A stretch of DNA of 64,000 nt from G963665005 sp963665005 (GCA_963665005.2 CAXXTQ010000001.1:992001-1056000); one strand, 5' to 3'. Shown: positions 51,522 to 61,413, counted from the stretch's first letter. Notes: generated from the letters alone by a model not told the origin. Program-made: numbers and translations.

Positions 51522-51579
51522 AATAACTGCAAAGTGCTTTGCGCATAATAACGCTAAAAGTTTTTCTAGGAGTGTTATT

Positions 51580-53943
51580 ATGAAAGCAATTGTTATGGCA
51601 GGCGGCGAAGGCACACGCCTTCGCCCGCTTACGTGCACCGTACCCAAACCAATGGTCACCCTTCTTGGCAAACCGATACTCGAATATACAACGCAACACC
51701 TTTTTAACCATAAAATAACCGATATGGCTTTTACGCTTATGTACAAACCTTCAATAGTAATCGATTATTTTGAAGACAAAAAAGATGAAAAAATTGAATA
51801 TTTTATTGAGGACACGCCGCTTGGAACGGCGGGAAGCGTTAAAAACGCATCCAGTTTCATTGACGATACTTTTCTTGTTATAAGCGGCGATGCGCTTACC
51901 GATATCGATATTACAAAGGCGTATGAGTTTCATAAAAGCAAGCAAGCCAAAGCAACGATAGTGTTAAAGAAGATGGGCAGCCCGCTCGAATACGGTGTTG
52001 TCATAGCGGGTGAAAGAGGCGGCGTAGAGCGTTTTTTGGAAAAACCGGGCTGGGAAGACGTTTTTTCCGATACCGTTAACACGGGTATTTATATAATAGA
52101 GCCCGAAGTGCTCGATTTAATACCGGCCAGTCGCCAGTTTGATTTTGCCAAAGATCTGTTTCCTCTTATGATGGATAAAAAAATGCCTATTTTCGGGTAT
52201 ATCGCGAAAGGGTATTGGTGCGATGTAGGTAACATAGAAAGCTATATAAAAGCGCACGAAGACCTTCTAAACGGCGAAGTCCGCGCCAATATAAAAGGAA
52301 AATGTATTGACGGCATATATATCTGCGACGGCGTGGATATAAGCAATTCCGCTCTTATACAGTCGCCCTGTTTTATAGGAGAAGGCGCGGTAATCGGTAC
52401 CGCGAAGATAGGCAGCTACAGCTCTATAGGCAAGGGGGCGCGCATAGCCGGCAATGCCAATATAAAAAGAAGCATAGTACACGCAGGAGCAAGCATAGGC
52501 AAAAATACCAAGCTTAGTTCTTGCGTTGTGGCGGAAAGAAGCGTTATAGGCCAGGGGTGCAGCATATACGAAGGCGCCGTTATCGGGCAGGGGTGCAGCC
52601 TTTCGGGAGACAATATAATTTCGCCGAGAGTAAAGCTCTGGCCGGAAAAATGGCTGTCAGCCGGAGCGGCAGCAAATGAGAATATTGTATGGGGATACGG
52701 CGAAAGAGCGGGGTTTTTGAGCAAAGCGGGATTTGTCGGAGACATTGGCGCCGATGTCACGCCCATAAGGCTAAGCCGTATATTCGGAGCAGCCGCGGAA
52801 TATTTATCGGGCAAAAGCGCAGCTGTGTGTTCGGATGACACAGCTTTTGGCAACGCAGTGTTAAAACAGGCGGCAGGTATTTTTACAATGGGCGGCGTAG
52901 ATGTCTTCTCTATGCGCGGCGTTACAAAGCCTGTGTGCGCTTACGCGGCGCAAACAATGAACGCCGGGCTTTGTATATCTATAAAAATGCATAAGCAGAC
53001 GCAGCTTCACGTAGATTTATACGAGCCGGATATATTCATGCTTAGCAAAAACGCGAGAAAAAAGATAGAAGCAAAATATTTTATGCAGGGCGAGAGGTTC
53101 GCGGACAAGACGTGCGGAAAAGAGACCCAGGTTAGTTCCGCGGACGATTTTTACATCAATACCCTATACGAAAAAATTGATGTAAGCTCTATTGAAAAAG
53201 CGGATGTTTGCGTATTGATAATCGGCGAAAAGAAAATCGATGATTTCGCGCAAAGAGTATTTTCAGAGTGTAATATCCGTGTAAAACGGCATAGCGGCGG
53301 CAAAGATTTTACAGCAGCAGAAGCACTCCGGCAGCAGGGTGCCGATTTTGCGGTAAAATTATCAAGAAACGCAAAGGACTGTATGATATATCTTGACAAC
53401 GGCAGAGTACTCGGCACTGACGAATTTTGTACGCTGGCATATTATCTTATCTTTAGTTCAATAAATACAAACGATGTAAAACTGCCTTCAAGCGTACAAA
53501 AAAACGTGACTGATATTGCGCATATGATAGGGCTTAATTATACGTACGTATCGCAGCAGGAGTCTTTGTATTCACTGGCCGCGAATAACCGCCGTTTGCT
53601 GTTTGACGCAATATATGCCGTCTGCCGGCTTTTTGAGCTAATCGCGCGCACGGGCACAACAATAAACGAGATAGCACAGGCTATAGAGCCCGGGCATATA
53701 AGAGTAAGGCAGATAGGCTGCGGCTGGGAAGATATCGGAAGAGTAATAAAGACGGTCTATAATTCGGCAAGCGCATATGCTAACGAAGGAATACGGTTTG
53801 ACGACTCGGCGGGCTACGGTTATATATGCCCCCATTCAACGCGTCCCAAGATAATCGTTCGGACAGAAGGGTATACTGAAGAGTTCGCGGATGAGCTCTG
53901 CGAAAAATATACGAATATGGTAAGAAATATTATAAAAAAATAA
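51580..53943 (+). CDS. sugar-1-phosphate nucleotidyltransferase fused to a degenerate phosphomannomutase
   Basis: 787 residues. N-terminal nucleotidyltransferase (1-235) with GGEGTRLRPLTCTVPKP, EDTPLGTAGSV and SGDALTDID; likely makes GDP-mannose or another NDP-sugar. A left-handed beta-helix of hexapeptide repeats follows (about 245-345). The C-terminal phosphomutase-like region (about 375-787) lacks the family landmarks: the catalytic Ser loop reads as ISIKMHKQTQ, and the Asp-rich metal loop as KLSRNAKD. The C-terminal phosphate-binding RTEGYTEEFADEL is partly kept. GGAG precedes the ATG. The mutase half is probably regulatory or dead. Confidence 0.88.
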   Translation: MKAIVMAGGEGTRLRPLTCTVPKPMVTLLGKPILEYTTQHLFNHKITDMAFTLMYKPSIVIDYFEDKKDEKIEYFIEDTPLGTAGSVKNASSFIDDTFLVISGDALTDIDITKAYEFHKSKQAKATIVLKKMGSPLEYGVVIAGERGGVERFLEKPGWEDVFSDTVNTGIYIIEPEVLDLIPASRQFDFAKDLFPLMMDKKMPIFGYIAKGYWCDVGNIESYIKAHEDLLNGEVRANIKGKCIDGIYICDGVDISNSALIQSPCFIGEGAVIGTAKIGSYSSIGKGARIAGNANIKRSIVHAGASIGKNTKLSSCVVAERSVIGQGCSIYEGAVIGQGCSLSGDNIISPRVKLWPEKWLSAGAAANENIVWGYGERAGFLSKAGFVGDIGADVTPIRLSRIFGAAAEYLSGKSAAVCSDDTAFGNAVLKQAAGIFTMGGVDVFSMRGVTKPVCAYAAQTMNAGLCISIKMHKQTQLHVDLYEPDIFMLSKNARKKIEAKYFMQGERFADKTCGKETQVSSADDFYINTLYEKIDVSSIEKADVCVLIIGEKKIDDFAQRVFSECNIRVKRHSGGKDFTAAEALRQQGADFAVKLSRNAKDCMIYLDNGRVLGTDEFCTLAYYLIFSSINTNDVKLPSSVQKNVTDIAHMIGLNYTYVSQQESLYSLAANNRRLLFDAIYAVCRLFELIARTGTTINEIAQAIEPGHIRVRQIGCGWEDIGRVIKTVYNSASAYANEGIRFDDSAGYGYICPHSTRPKIIVRTEGYTEEFADELCEKYTNMVRNIIKK

Positions 53944-53966
53944 GTATAAAAGAAAAAAGAATTAAT

Positions 53967-54007
53967 AAAAGCCCCAGAATGTTCAGCCTGCATTTGCGGG
54001 CTTTTTT
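53967..54007 (+). terminator. intrinsic terminator
   Basis: AAAAGCCC (53967-53974) pairs with GGGCTTTT (53998-54005) across about 23 bases, followed by six T. Separates the nucleotidyltransferase gene from rnjA. Confidence 0.72.
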
Positions 54008-54150
54008 AAATGTGTGTTATTAGAAGCGGCAAACTATGGTATAATTCTTATAAAGAAAAGTTATACGGTATTGTAATACTTTTAAGTTGCTTGATTAAAA
54101 AAAACAAATGATTTATTATATAGAGGATAGGCGAAAGAGAGGAAAAACAA

Positions 54151-55812
54151 TTGGCAGAAAAAAATAATATACGGATTATCCCGCTCGGCGGAATCGGCGA
54201 AGTGGGCAAAAACATGACCGTTATTGAATATAACAATGAAATTATAGTTATAGATTGCGGGCTTTGTTTTCCAAGGGAAGATATGCTCGGTGTAGATTAC
54301 GTTATTCCCGACACAACATATTTAAAAAAGAATAAGGAAAAAATCAAAGGTATATTTATTACTCACGGGCATGAGGACCACATCGGCGCGACGCCGTATC
54401 TTTTGCCAGAGTTCGGCGCACCCGTTTTCGGAACAGATCTGGCGCTCGCTTTGATAGAAACAAAACTCGCCGAAAGAAAGATAGACGGGCTTGATTTAAA
54501 TATCATAAAGCCCGGAGACAGTATTAGGCGCGGCGCATTTCGAATAGAAGCAATAAAAGTAAGCCACAGCATAGACGCCGCAGTAGGATTCGCAATTCAC
54601 ACACCCGTCGGTACAATAGTGCACACAGGAGATTTTAAAATAGATTATACTCCCATTGACGGCAAGATAATAGACCTTGGGAAATTTGCCGACCTTGGCG
54701 AAAAAGGTGTGCTCGCGCTTATGTCGGACAGCACGAATTCGGAGAACCCGGGTTATACCATGTCTGAAAGTACTGTCGGAGATACGTTCGAGAGCTTTTT
54801 TAAAAAAGCAACGGGCAGAATTATAGTAGCTACGTTCGCGTCTAACATACACAGGCTTCAGCAGGTATTCAGCGCTTCCAAGCGTTTTGGCAGAAAGGTG
54901 TGCCTCTCGGGAAGGAGCATGCTCAAAATCGCCAAAGTCGCAACAGAGCTTGGGTACTTAGAGTTTGACGAAGGTATGCTGGTCGAGCCCGAAGAGCTCG
55001 AGAAGATGAAGAAAAACAAGATAGTCATACTAACGACGGGGAGCCAGGGAGAGACTATGTCGGGGCTTGTAAGAATGGCGGCGGGAGAACACAGAAAGTT
55101 AAAGATGATTCCCGGAGACCTCGTTATCATATCCGCGACACCAATACCCGGAAACGAGAGGTATGTCTCCGACGTTATAAATATGCTTTACAGAAAAGGC
55201 GCGGATGTTATAAACGAAGGCGTGGCAGATGTTCATGTTTCGGGGCATGCCTGCTCTGAAGAGCTAAAGCTTATGCTGTCTATAACAAAGCCAAAATATT
55301 TTATTCCCGTACACGGAGAATATCGGCATTTATACCGGCATGCGGCGCTTGCCGAGACTATGGGCATAAAAAAGAAAAATATTTTTATCCCCGAGATAGG
55401 CAAAGTAATAGAGATAGGCAGAAAATTTTCAAGATTCAGCGAATCTGTGCCCTCGGGAAGCGTTATTATAGACGGGCTTGGAGTCGGCGATGTCGGCAAT
55501 GTTGTTCTTCGGGACAGAAAACTTTTGTCGCAGGACGGTTTGTTTATTGTGGTCGTGACGATATCCAAAGAAACGGGAGAGCTTGTTTCGGGGCCTGATA
55601 TAGTATCGAGAGGTTTTGTGTATATGCGCGAATCGACAGACCTGCTTGACGGCGCGCGGGATATTATTATAAAAGTTGTGGAAGACTGCGAGAGAAACAA
55701 AGTTAGTGAATGGACTACTATTAAAGGGCGTATCAAGAAATCGCTAAGAAGTTATCTTTATGACAACACAAAGCGCAACCCTATGATACTTCCTATAATT
55801 ATTGATATTTAA
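54151..55812 (+). CDS. rnjA: ribonuclease J
   Basis: Endo/5'-3' exoribonuclease of the metallo-beta-lactamase fold. Seen: IGEVGKNMTVIEYN, the metal motif THGHEDHIGA, DSTNSENPG and a beta-CASP STGSQGE-like TGSQGETMSGLVRMAAG, with HVSGHA near the end. 553 residues. Start is TTG with GAGAGG upstream. Major RNA turnover enzyme of Gram-positives. Confidence 0.95.
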   Translation: MAEKNNIRIIPLGGIGEVGKNMTVIEYNNEIIVIDCGLCFPREDMLGVDYVIPDTTYLKKNKEKIKGIFITHGHEDHIGATPYLLPEFGAPVFGTDLALALIETKLAERKIDGLDLNIIKPGDSIRRGAFRIEAIKVSHSIDAAVGFAIHTPVGTIVHTGDFKIDYTPIDGKIIDLGKFADLGEKGVLALMSDSTNSENPGYTMSESTVGDTFESFFKKATGRIIVATFASNIHRLQQVFSASKRFGRKVCLSGRSMLKIAKVATELGYLEFDEGMLVEPEELEKMKKNKIVILTTGSQGETMSGLVRMAAGEHRKLKMIPGDLVIISATPIPGNERYVSDVINMLYRKGADVINEGVADVHVSGHACSEELKLMLSITKPKYFIPVHGEYRHLYRHAALAETMGIKKKNIFIPEIGKVIEIGRKFSRFSESVPSGSVIIDGLGVGDVGNVVLRDRKLLSQDGLFIVVVTISKETGELVSGPDIVSRGFVYMRESTDLLDGARDIIIKVVEDCERNKVSEWTTIKGRIKKSLRSYLYDNTKRNPMILPIIIDI

Positions 55813-55823
55813 AGGAGATTTTT

Positions 55824-56171
55824 ATGTTTGTGTATGACAAGGCGCATGAGCTTGCGAAAGAAATTCAGAACTGCGAAGATTATAAGGTGTACGCAAAGCT
55901 TAAAGAAGAGGTAACGGCGGATGAGAAGACAAAAGCGCTTCTGAAAGACTATAAAAAACTTCAGATGGAGGCTCAGGCGAGCTACCTGACGGGAAAAGAG
56001 CCGTCTGAAGAAACTATGGAGAAAATAAAGAAACTCGGCGAAGTGCTTCAGTTTAACAAAAATGTTACAGAGTTTTTTGCGGCGGAATATAAATTCCAGA
56101 CGCTTATTAGCGATGTTTATAAGATAATCGGCGATGCAGTCGATATGGGGCTCGATTTTCTAAAAGAATAG
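55824..56171 (+). CDS. YlbF/YmcA family protein
   Basis: 115-residue helical protein. Seen: DKAHELAKEIQNCEDYKVYA and QMEAQASYLTGKEPSEE, with an all-helical pattern typical of the YlbF family. Bacillus relatives form a complex with YaaT that affects RNase Y and sporulation or competence. GGAG precedes the ATG. Lies between rnjA and mltG; a link to RNA decay is suggested by context. Confidence 0.86.
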   Translation: MFVYDKAHELAKEIQNCEDYKVYAKLKEEVTADEKTKALLKDYKKLQMEAQASYLTGKEPSEETMEKIKKLGEVLQFNKNVTEFFAAEYKFQTLISDVYKIIGDAVDMGLDFLKE

Positions 56172-56179
56172 GGAACGAT

Positions 56180-57547
56180 ATGGCAGATGATAAGCAGAAA
56201 AACAAACGCGGGTTTGAAGATAAAAAAGACGAAGCTGTAAACGCCGCAGGGCAAAAAGAAGACGTAGGCAAAGATGATAACGCGAGCGATGAAACAAAGA
56301 CTTTTGATGCGGTCGGCGAAAAGGCGGATAAAGACGAAACGGTTTATTTTAACAGCGATGAGTCGGGAAACATCGATCAGTTTTCTATTGACGGCAGCGG
56401 CAAAGAACCTCTTGAAAGATGCGAAGAAAGAGGCTCTGTAAAAAGCTATACGCTAACGTCGGTGGCTTGGAGAATAGCAAGGCCTTTTCTGATACTCGTT
56501 ATAAGCGCGGCGCTGCTTTATTATCTCGGCAATTTGGCGTACCATTATATAGAAGACACTTATTTTTCTCCCGTTGACGCGCAGGCTTCGGTAACAAAAG
56601 AGATAGAGATAAAACAGGGCTCGTCTTTGTCGTCTATTGCCAGAGTGCTTTTTGACGAAGGAATTATTCGAAACAAGTTTGTTTTCCAGATGTATGTTGA
56701 TCTTCAGGATATGGGTTCTTCTTTGATTGCGGGAACTTACGAGTTTTCTCCGAGTATGACTATGGACGATATTATAAAGATACTCGGCGAAGGCGGCGAG
56801 GGCAGAGAGATAATAAAGGTGACGTTTACCGAAGGCATGACGGCAATGGATATAGCCGAAACATTGGAAAACAAGGGTATATTAGATGAAGATACAAAAA
56901 AGACGTTTTTAGAGCTTTGCAACGACAAGGAAGAGTTTGCCGATTACAAGGTTTTAGACAGCGTTATAAATTCGGAAGATGAAGGCGAGCGAAAATATCT
57001 TCTTGAAGGATATTTATTCCCCGATACTTACGAGATTTACGCAGATGCTCAGCCGGTCGATATAATAAACAAGCTCCTTTCAAGGTTCGATGATATTTTC
57101 ACGCTTGATTATGAGGACAGGGCAAAAGAACTGGGAATGGATATAAACGATGTTATGGCGCTGGCCTCCATAATTGAATGGGAAAGCCTGCCCAAAGATT
57201 TCAAAAAAATATCGGCGATTTTCCATAACCGATTGAAAGAAAAAATGCAGTTTGATTCCTGTGCGACGCTCCGCTATGTTACGGGAGAAAAGAAGCTTGT
57301 GTATACCGAAGAAGAAAAAAACATAGATTCTCCGTATAACACATACCGTAACGCCGGGCTTCCTTTAGGGCCTGTGGCAAACCCGGGCAAAAAGGCAATA
57401 GAGGCGGCGCTTTACCCCGAAGAAGAATTTATGGAGCAAGGGTATTTGTATTTTTGCAACAAAGATCCCGAGACGGGGGATTTAGCGTTTGCTAAAGACC
57501 TTGATGAGCATAATGCGAATGTGGAGATGTATAAACACCTTTGGTAA
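56180..57547 (+). CDS. mltG: endolytic transglycosylase MltG
   Basis: Membrane-anchored murein lytic transglycosylase that releases nascent glycan chains. Seen: an acidic cytoplasmic N-terminus (about 1-95), one membrane segment near 98-120, a LysM-like region, then SIIEWES (catalytic Glu), DSCATLRY, DSPYNTYRNAGLPLGPV and LYFCNKDP. 455 residues. Fits YceG family; the DSCAT form in place of DPTV is common in Clostridia. Followed by a U32 peptidase as in the yrrL-yrrO region of Bacillus. Confidence 0.93.
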   Translation: MADDKQKNKRGFEDKKDEAVNAAGQKEDVGKDDNASDETKTFDAVGEKADKDETVYFNSDESGNIDQFSIDGSGKEPLERCEERGSVKSYTLTSVAWRIARPFLILVISAALLYYLGNLAYHYIEDTYFSPVDAQASVTKEIEIKQGSSLSSIARVLFDEGIIRNKFVFQMYVDLQDMGSSLIAGTYEFSPSMTMDDIIKILGEGGEGREIIKVTFTEGMTAMDIAETLENKGILDEDTKKTFLELCNDKEEFADYKVLDSVINSEDEGERKYLLEGYLFPDTYEIYADAQPVDIINKLLSRFDDIFTLDYEDRAKELGMDINDVMALASIIEWESLPKDFKKISAIFHNRLKEKMQFDSCATLRYVTGEKKLVYTEEEKNIDSPYNTYRNAGLPLGPVANPGKKAIEAALYPEEEFMEQGYLYFCNKDPETGDLAFAKDLDEHNANVEMYKHLW

Positions 57548-57554
57548 TAAAAAT

Positions 57555-58778
57555 ATGAATCATATTGAACTTTTAGCGCCGGCGGGCAGCAGGGAAAGCC
57601 TTGAGGCGGCAATATATTTCGGCGCGGATGCAGTATACGCCGCAGGAAAAACATACGGCCTGCGCGCTTTTGCTGATAACTTTTCTATAGAAGAAATCAA
57701 AAGCGCGATGGAATTTGTGCACGAGCGCAAAAAGCGTATGTACATTACGCTTAACGCTATCTTCCATGAAGGCGACCTAAACGGGCTGGAGGATTATATA
57801 ACAAAGCTTTCGGACGCCGGCGCCGACGCTTTTATAATTTCTGACCCGGGCGTACTTAGCATAGCAAAAAAAATTGCTCCCCAAATACCAATACATCTTA
57901 GCACACAAGCTAATACGACGAATTCGCAGAGCGCGCTTTTTTGGCACAGCCAAGGAGTTTCGCGTATCATATTATCGCGCGAGCTTTCGCTTGCCGAGAT
58001 TGCTAAAATGAGAGAGAATACGCCCGATACGCTAGAGCTTGAGGCTTTTGTGCACGGAGCTATGTGCATATCGTATTCGGGGCGGTGCCTGCTAAGCAAC
58101 TTTTTTACAGGCAGGGGCGGGAACCAGGGCGCATGTGCCCAGCCCTGCAGATGGGAATACCACATAAACGAAAAAGGATACGACGGAGAGTATTTTCCCG
58201 TATACACGGACGACAGGGGTACTTATATTTTCAACTCTAAAGATTTAAGAATGCTGCCTAATCTAAAAGATATCGTAGACGCGGGCGTAACTTCGCTTAA
58301 AATAGAAGGGCGCATGAAATCAGCATATTATGTAGGATGCGTGGTAAACGCCTATAGGCATGCGCTTGATGACGTAATCGCAGGAAAAGAATTTGATGAG
58401 TCGCTGCTTACCGAAGCGGACAAAGCGGGAAGCAGGGCATTTACCACAGGCTTTTATTACGGCAACCCGAGAGAGCAGGGGCAGGACACGCAGCGCAACA
58501 TACCACAGCGTACTTACGATTTTGTAGGAGTTATAAGAGGCGCCAAAGATAAAGACGGCGGAATGCAAATTGAGCAGAGAGGCAAGTTCTGTATCGGCGA
58601 TACGCTGGATATACTTTCGCCGAATTTAAGCGGCGAGTTCGAAGTCAGAGAAATCGTGACAGAAAAAGGCGAGAGCAGAGACAGCGCTCCGCACGCTCAG
58701 GAAATTCTTTTTATAAACTGCCCTTTCGATTTGCAGCCGGGCGATATGCTTAGAAAAAAGAGGGAGCCAAAAGAATAG
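57555..58778 (+). CDS. U32 family peptidase (YrrO/RlhA-like)
   Basis: 407 residues from the ATG at 57555, which gives the expected MNHIELLAPAGSRES start. An upstream in-frame extension overlaps mltG and lacks family similarity. The U32 signature EAFVHGAMCISYSGRCLLS is present with conserved Cys residues, plus TLEIEGR-like SLKIEGRMKS. Relatives act as collagenase-like peptidases or in RNA hydroxylation (RlhA); substrate not assigned. Clustered with mltG. Confidence 0.88.
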   Translation: MNHIELLAPAGSRESLEAAIYFGADAVYAAGKTYGLRAFADNFSIEEIKSAMEFVHERKKRMYITLNAIFHEGDLNGLEDYITKLSDAGADAFIISDPGVLSIAKKIAPQIPIHLSTQANTTNSQSALFWHSQGVSRIILSRELSLAEIAKMRENTPDTLELEAFVHGAMCISYSGRCLLSNFFTGRGGNQGACAQPCRWEYHINEKGYDGEYFPVYTDDRGTYIFNSKDLRMLPNLKDIVDAGVTSLKIEGRMKSAYYVGCVVNAYRHALDDVIAGKEFDESLLTEADKAGSRAFTTGFYYGNPREQGQDTQRNIPQRTYDFVGVIRGAKDKDGGMQIEQRGKFCIGDTLDILSPNLSGEFEVREIVTEKGESRDSAPHAQEILFINCPFDLQPGDMLRKKREPKE

Positions 58779-59073
58779 AGGAAACAAAACAATAGACAGA
58801 AACTAAAAAAGCAATACAAGGTATGGTCTATTCTAAAAAGTGAGACAAGCAAAAAGCAAAAGAGGCTGGGAAAGCAGTTTCTAAAAGAAGTTGAGCAAAG
58901 AGGCGGAGATCATTGCCCTTGCCCCGAAGCGTGCGAAATGCACGGAGACTGCAAGACTTGTGTTATCGTCCACAGAGAGCATGCCGACTCTTTCGTATTG
59001 TTTCTGGGATATGGTGAACGAACGCGTTTCATGCGCTGCCGCACTGACAGAACACAAGCTGGGAAAAGAATAG
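58779..59073 (+). pseudogene. Cys-rich small protein gene with frameshift and no clear start
   Basis: An open frame continues straight after the U32 stop without an ATG, GTG or TTG start. It translates to a basic stretch (RLGKQFLKEVEQRGGDH), then CPCPEACEMHGDCKTC and HREHADS. At about 58992 the sense moves to the +1 frame, giving SYCFWDMVNERVSC and LTEHKLGKE with a stop at 59071-59073. The CPC...C..HG.C..C..HRE pattern followed by YCF resembles small Cys-rich proteins of Clostridia. The gene therefore appears broken in two places, or this is a sequencing error. A terminator follows. Confidence 0.55.
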
Positions 59074-59086
59074 TACAGAGAAATAC

Positions 59087-59113
59087 AAAGCGCCTTTTGG
59101 GGGCGCTTTTTTT
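59087..59113. terminator. intrinsic terminator between convergent units
   Basis: AAAGCGCC, 7-base loop, GGCGCTTT and a T-run, with A-run on the other side. It ends the plus-strand run and overlaps the 3' end of the minus-strand mrpD. Confidence 0.85.
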
Positions 59114-60701
59114 ACATTAAGAATAAATATCCCGTAAGCACGCCAAAGAAAAGCACCACGCTCATGGCTATTTTGTTAAAGCCCAAATCAAATGCCCGTA
59201 TTCGGTTCCAAAGGTTTTTGCCTTTTATCAGATAGCGGTATATGAACCACGCCGCTGCCAGGCTTGCGAAAAAGACCAGGCTTTTTGTTATATAGCTAGA
59301 AACGTCAATATGGACGGAGACTCCGAACAAGAGATTGATTATAGGCGCGCCGAGCACTCCGAACAACAGGCAAATCGTTCCGAGTAAAATACATACTATT
59401 GTTTTATTAAGGCTTATCTTAGCGCGTATTTTTTCGCCGCCGAAGAATATCCTGCTGAGTTTAATAAAAGATATAATAGTGCCTAAATTTATAATTATAA
59501 GCGCGATTTCTCCCACGATATTTGTTGCGCCGTGCGAAATAAGGTATTTTGATATGCTGCCGTTGAATAGAGGAGCTCCCGTAATGCCGAGTATGGCGGC
59601 GACCATCGCGGCGGTAACAAGAGGCATACGTTTTGCCACGCCTTTCATTTCGTAAATATTTCTTGTTTTATATTCGTGTATTATTTCTCCCGCGCCTAGA
59701 AAGAGCATAGTCTTAAACACGGAATGGTTTATGACATGGAACAAACCGCCCCACATAGCCGTTTCGTCGCCCATGTTAATAGCGACCATTATAAGCCCAA
59801 GCTGCGATACGGTGTGGTAAGAAAGTATGAGTTTTATGTCGCTTTGGGCAATGGCAAGAACGAACCCTATAACGGCTGTGATCATGCCGGCAATAAGAAA
59901 GAAAGTATGCGTGTCTATTACCGAAAAAGCGTTTTGGCACCGCATAAAAAGGTATATTCCCGTTTTTACGTAAAGGCCGGATAGTATTGCCGATACAACG
60001 GATGGAGAGCCGGGCGTAGCGTGCGCTTTGGGCAGCCACGAAAAAAGCGGCATCATAGCGGCTTTTAGGCAGATGGAAGTAAATATAAACGCGTACGGTA
60101 AATAAAGCGACTGCGGGTTTTGAATGCCCGGAAGCATTTCGCCAAGTATTGAAAGGCTGAAAGTCCCCGTTTGTTTGTATAGCATCGCCAGCCCGAATAA
60201 TAAAAATGTAGCCGAGAATATGCTTATAAGAAGATAGATAAGCCCGTCGTACATAGACCGGCTGTCTCTGTTGAACATAATAAGAAGCGCGACGATTATA
60301 GTCGAGACTTCTATAAGAACAAATATAGAAAAGAGGTCGTCAAGCAGAAAGATTCCGCAAAGCAGCCCCTCTAATATCATAAACAGCATATGAAAGATTT
60401 TGTTCGCGCTTTTCTGGCTGGTTTCGAATATCGTAAGCATAAGAAACAAAAATGACGTTAGAAGTATCATTACCGAAGCGAACTCGTCTGCATAAAGCAT
60501 TATTCCGACGGGAGGGTTCCATCCGCCGAGCGATAAAGTTACAGGGGTGCTTTTGCATTGCAGAAAAATAGAAAGGCATGCTGCAAAAACAGCCGTCTCT
60601 CCTGCAAGAGCTATTATTCTTTTGTATTTTCCGGGAAGCGCGTATGCCAGTATTCCGAAAAAAACAGGCAGCAGCACAGGTACCCAAAGCGGTATGTTCA
60701 T
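59112..60701 (-). CDS. mrpD: Mrp antiporter subunit D (NADH dehydrogenase-like proton-translocating subunit)
   Basis: 529 residues and about 14 membrane segments. Seen: the ND2/ND4/ND5-like core with FVLIEVSTIIVALLI (conserved Glu), KAHATPGSPSVVSA with Lys, and SYHTVSQLGLIM. The only large antiporter-like subunit in the operon. Overlaps mrpC by four bases, last gene in transcription order. It would carry proton flow in exchange for Na+ or other cations. Confidence 0.88.
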   Translation of the reverse strand: MNIPLWVPVLLPVFFGILAYALPGKYKRIIALAGETAVFAACLSIFLQCKSTPVTLSLGGWNPPVGIMLYADEFASVMILLTSFLFLMLTIFETSQKSANKIFHMLFMILEGLLCGIFLLDDLFSIFVLIEVSTIIVALLIMFNRDSRSMYDGLIYLLISIFSATFLLFGLAMLYKQTGTFSLSILGEMLPGIQNPQSLYLPYAFIFTSICLKAAMMPLFSWLPKAHATPGSPSVVSAILSGLYVKTGIYLFMRCQNAFSVIDTHTFFLIAGMITAVIGFVLAIAQSDIKLILSYHTVSQLGLIMVAINMGDETAMWGGLFHVINHSVFKTMLFLGAGEIIHEYKTRNIYEMKGVAKRMPLVTAAMVAAILGITGAPLFNGSISKYLISHGATNIVGEIALIIINLGTIISFIKLSRIFFGGEKIRAKISLNKTIVCILLGTICLLFGVLGAPIINLLFGVSVHIDVSSYITKSLVFFASLAAAWFIYRYLIKGKNLWNRIRAFDLGFNKIAMSVVLFFGVLTGYLFLM

Positions 60702-61030
60702 TCGTGTTCCCTCATCTTGCGTGCTTTTTCCCAGTTGGTTGTGCCGTATTTATGGTATAGGTAAATAAACATAGTCAGCGCGATGGCAGTAACAGCGATA
60801 CCTATAACGATGGCAGTTATCATAAGAGCCTGCGGAACAGCGTCTTCTGTGCCTGATGAGCTGCCTGCTGTATTATTTCTTCCTACCGCGACAAAAAAGA
60901 GTATTATAGCAGCGTCCATAATACCTAGCGATATAATTGTTTTCATTATATTGCGGCGGGCTATAACGCCGTATACTCCTATGAAAAATATTATAATGGA
61001 GCCTATTTCACCGTAACTTATAATGCTCAC
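60698..61030 (-). CDS. mrpC: Mrp antiporter subunit C
   Basis: 110 residues, three membrane segments, homologous to NuoK. Seen: GVYGVIARRNIMKTIISLGI, and ALMITAIVIGIAVTAIALTM. Four-base overlaps with both neighbours show tight coupling. Confidence 0.9.
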   Translation of the reverse strand: MSIISYGEIGSIIIFFIGVYGVIARRNIMKTIISLGIMDAAIILFFVAVGRNNTAGSSSGTEDAVPQALMITAIVIGIAVTAIALTMFIYLYHKYGTTNWEKARKMREHE

Positions 61031-61407
61031 CTGCTTTCAAAAAATACAAACCTGTAAAATATGATAGTTAAGCCGCAGCAGACTTTTATGCCGATAAGCA
61101 GATTGATGCAAATCATCCATACTCTGCCGGTAAGATAAGGCATGTTCATTGTTTTTCCTATAAAAAGCATACCGAGCGCAAAAAGCGACAAAAGCAATAT
61201 ACGCTCTGCTATCTTCATAAGGCGTATGTTAATATCTTCGTCGGGCAGTACCATCCAGCGTACAATGAACACAGCGGTAAGAATAGCGCCGCCCTGAAAG
61301 CCGCCGCCTACGCCGTCCGCGCCGTTTATAGTAACGTAAATGCCAAAAACAATAATAAAAGGAATTAGTATTTTTGCCGTGGTTTTTATGATCGGGCTGT
61401 TGTTCAT
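61027..61407 (-). CDS. mrpB: Mrp antiporter subunit B (MnhB)
   Basis: 126 residues, four membrane segments. Seen: the signature GADGVGGGFQGGAILTAVF, diagnostic of MnhB. Overlaps mrpC by four bases. Confidence 0.9.
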   Translation of the reverse strand: MNNSPIIKTTAKILIPFIIVFGIYVTINGADGVGGGFQGGAILTAVFIVRWMVLPDEDINIRLMKIAERILLLSLFALGMLFIGKTMNMPYLTGRVWMICINLLIGIKVCCGLTIIFYRFVFFESR

Positions 61408-61413
61408 AAAATA

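Noticed and set aside
58891..59120. Two separate small genes after the U32 peptidase
   Set aside because: The two overlapping frames each contain half of one Cys-rich protein, so one frameshifted gene is the simpler reading.
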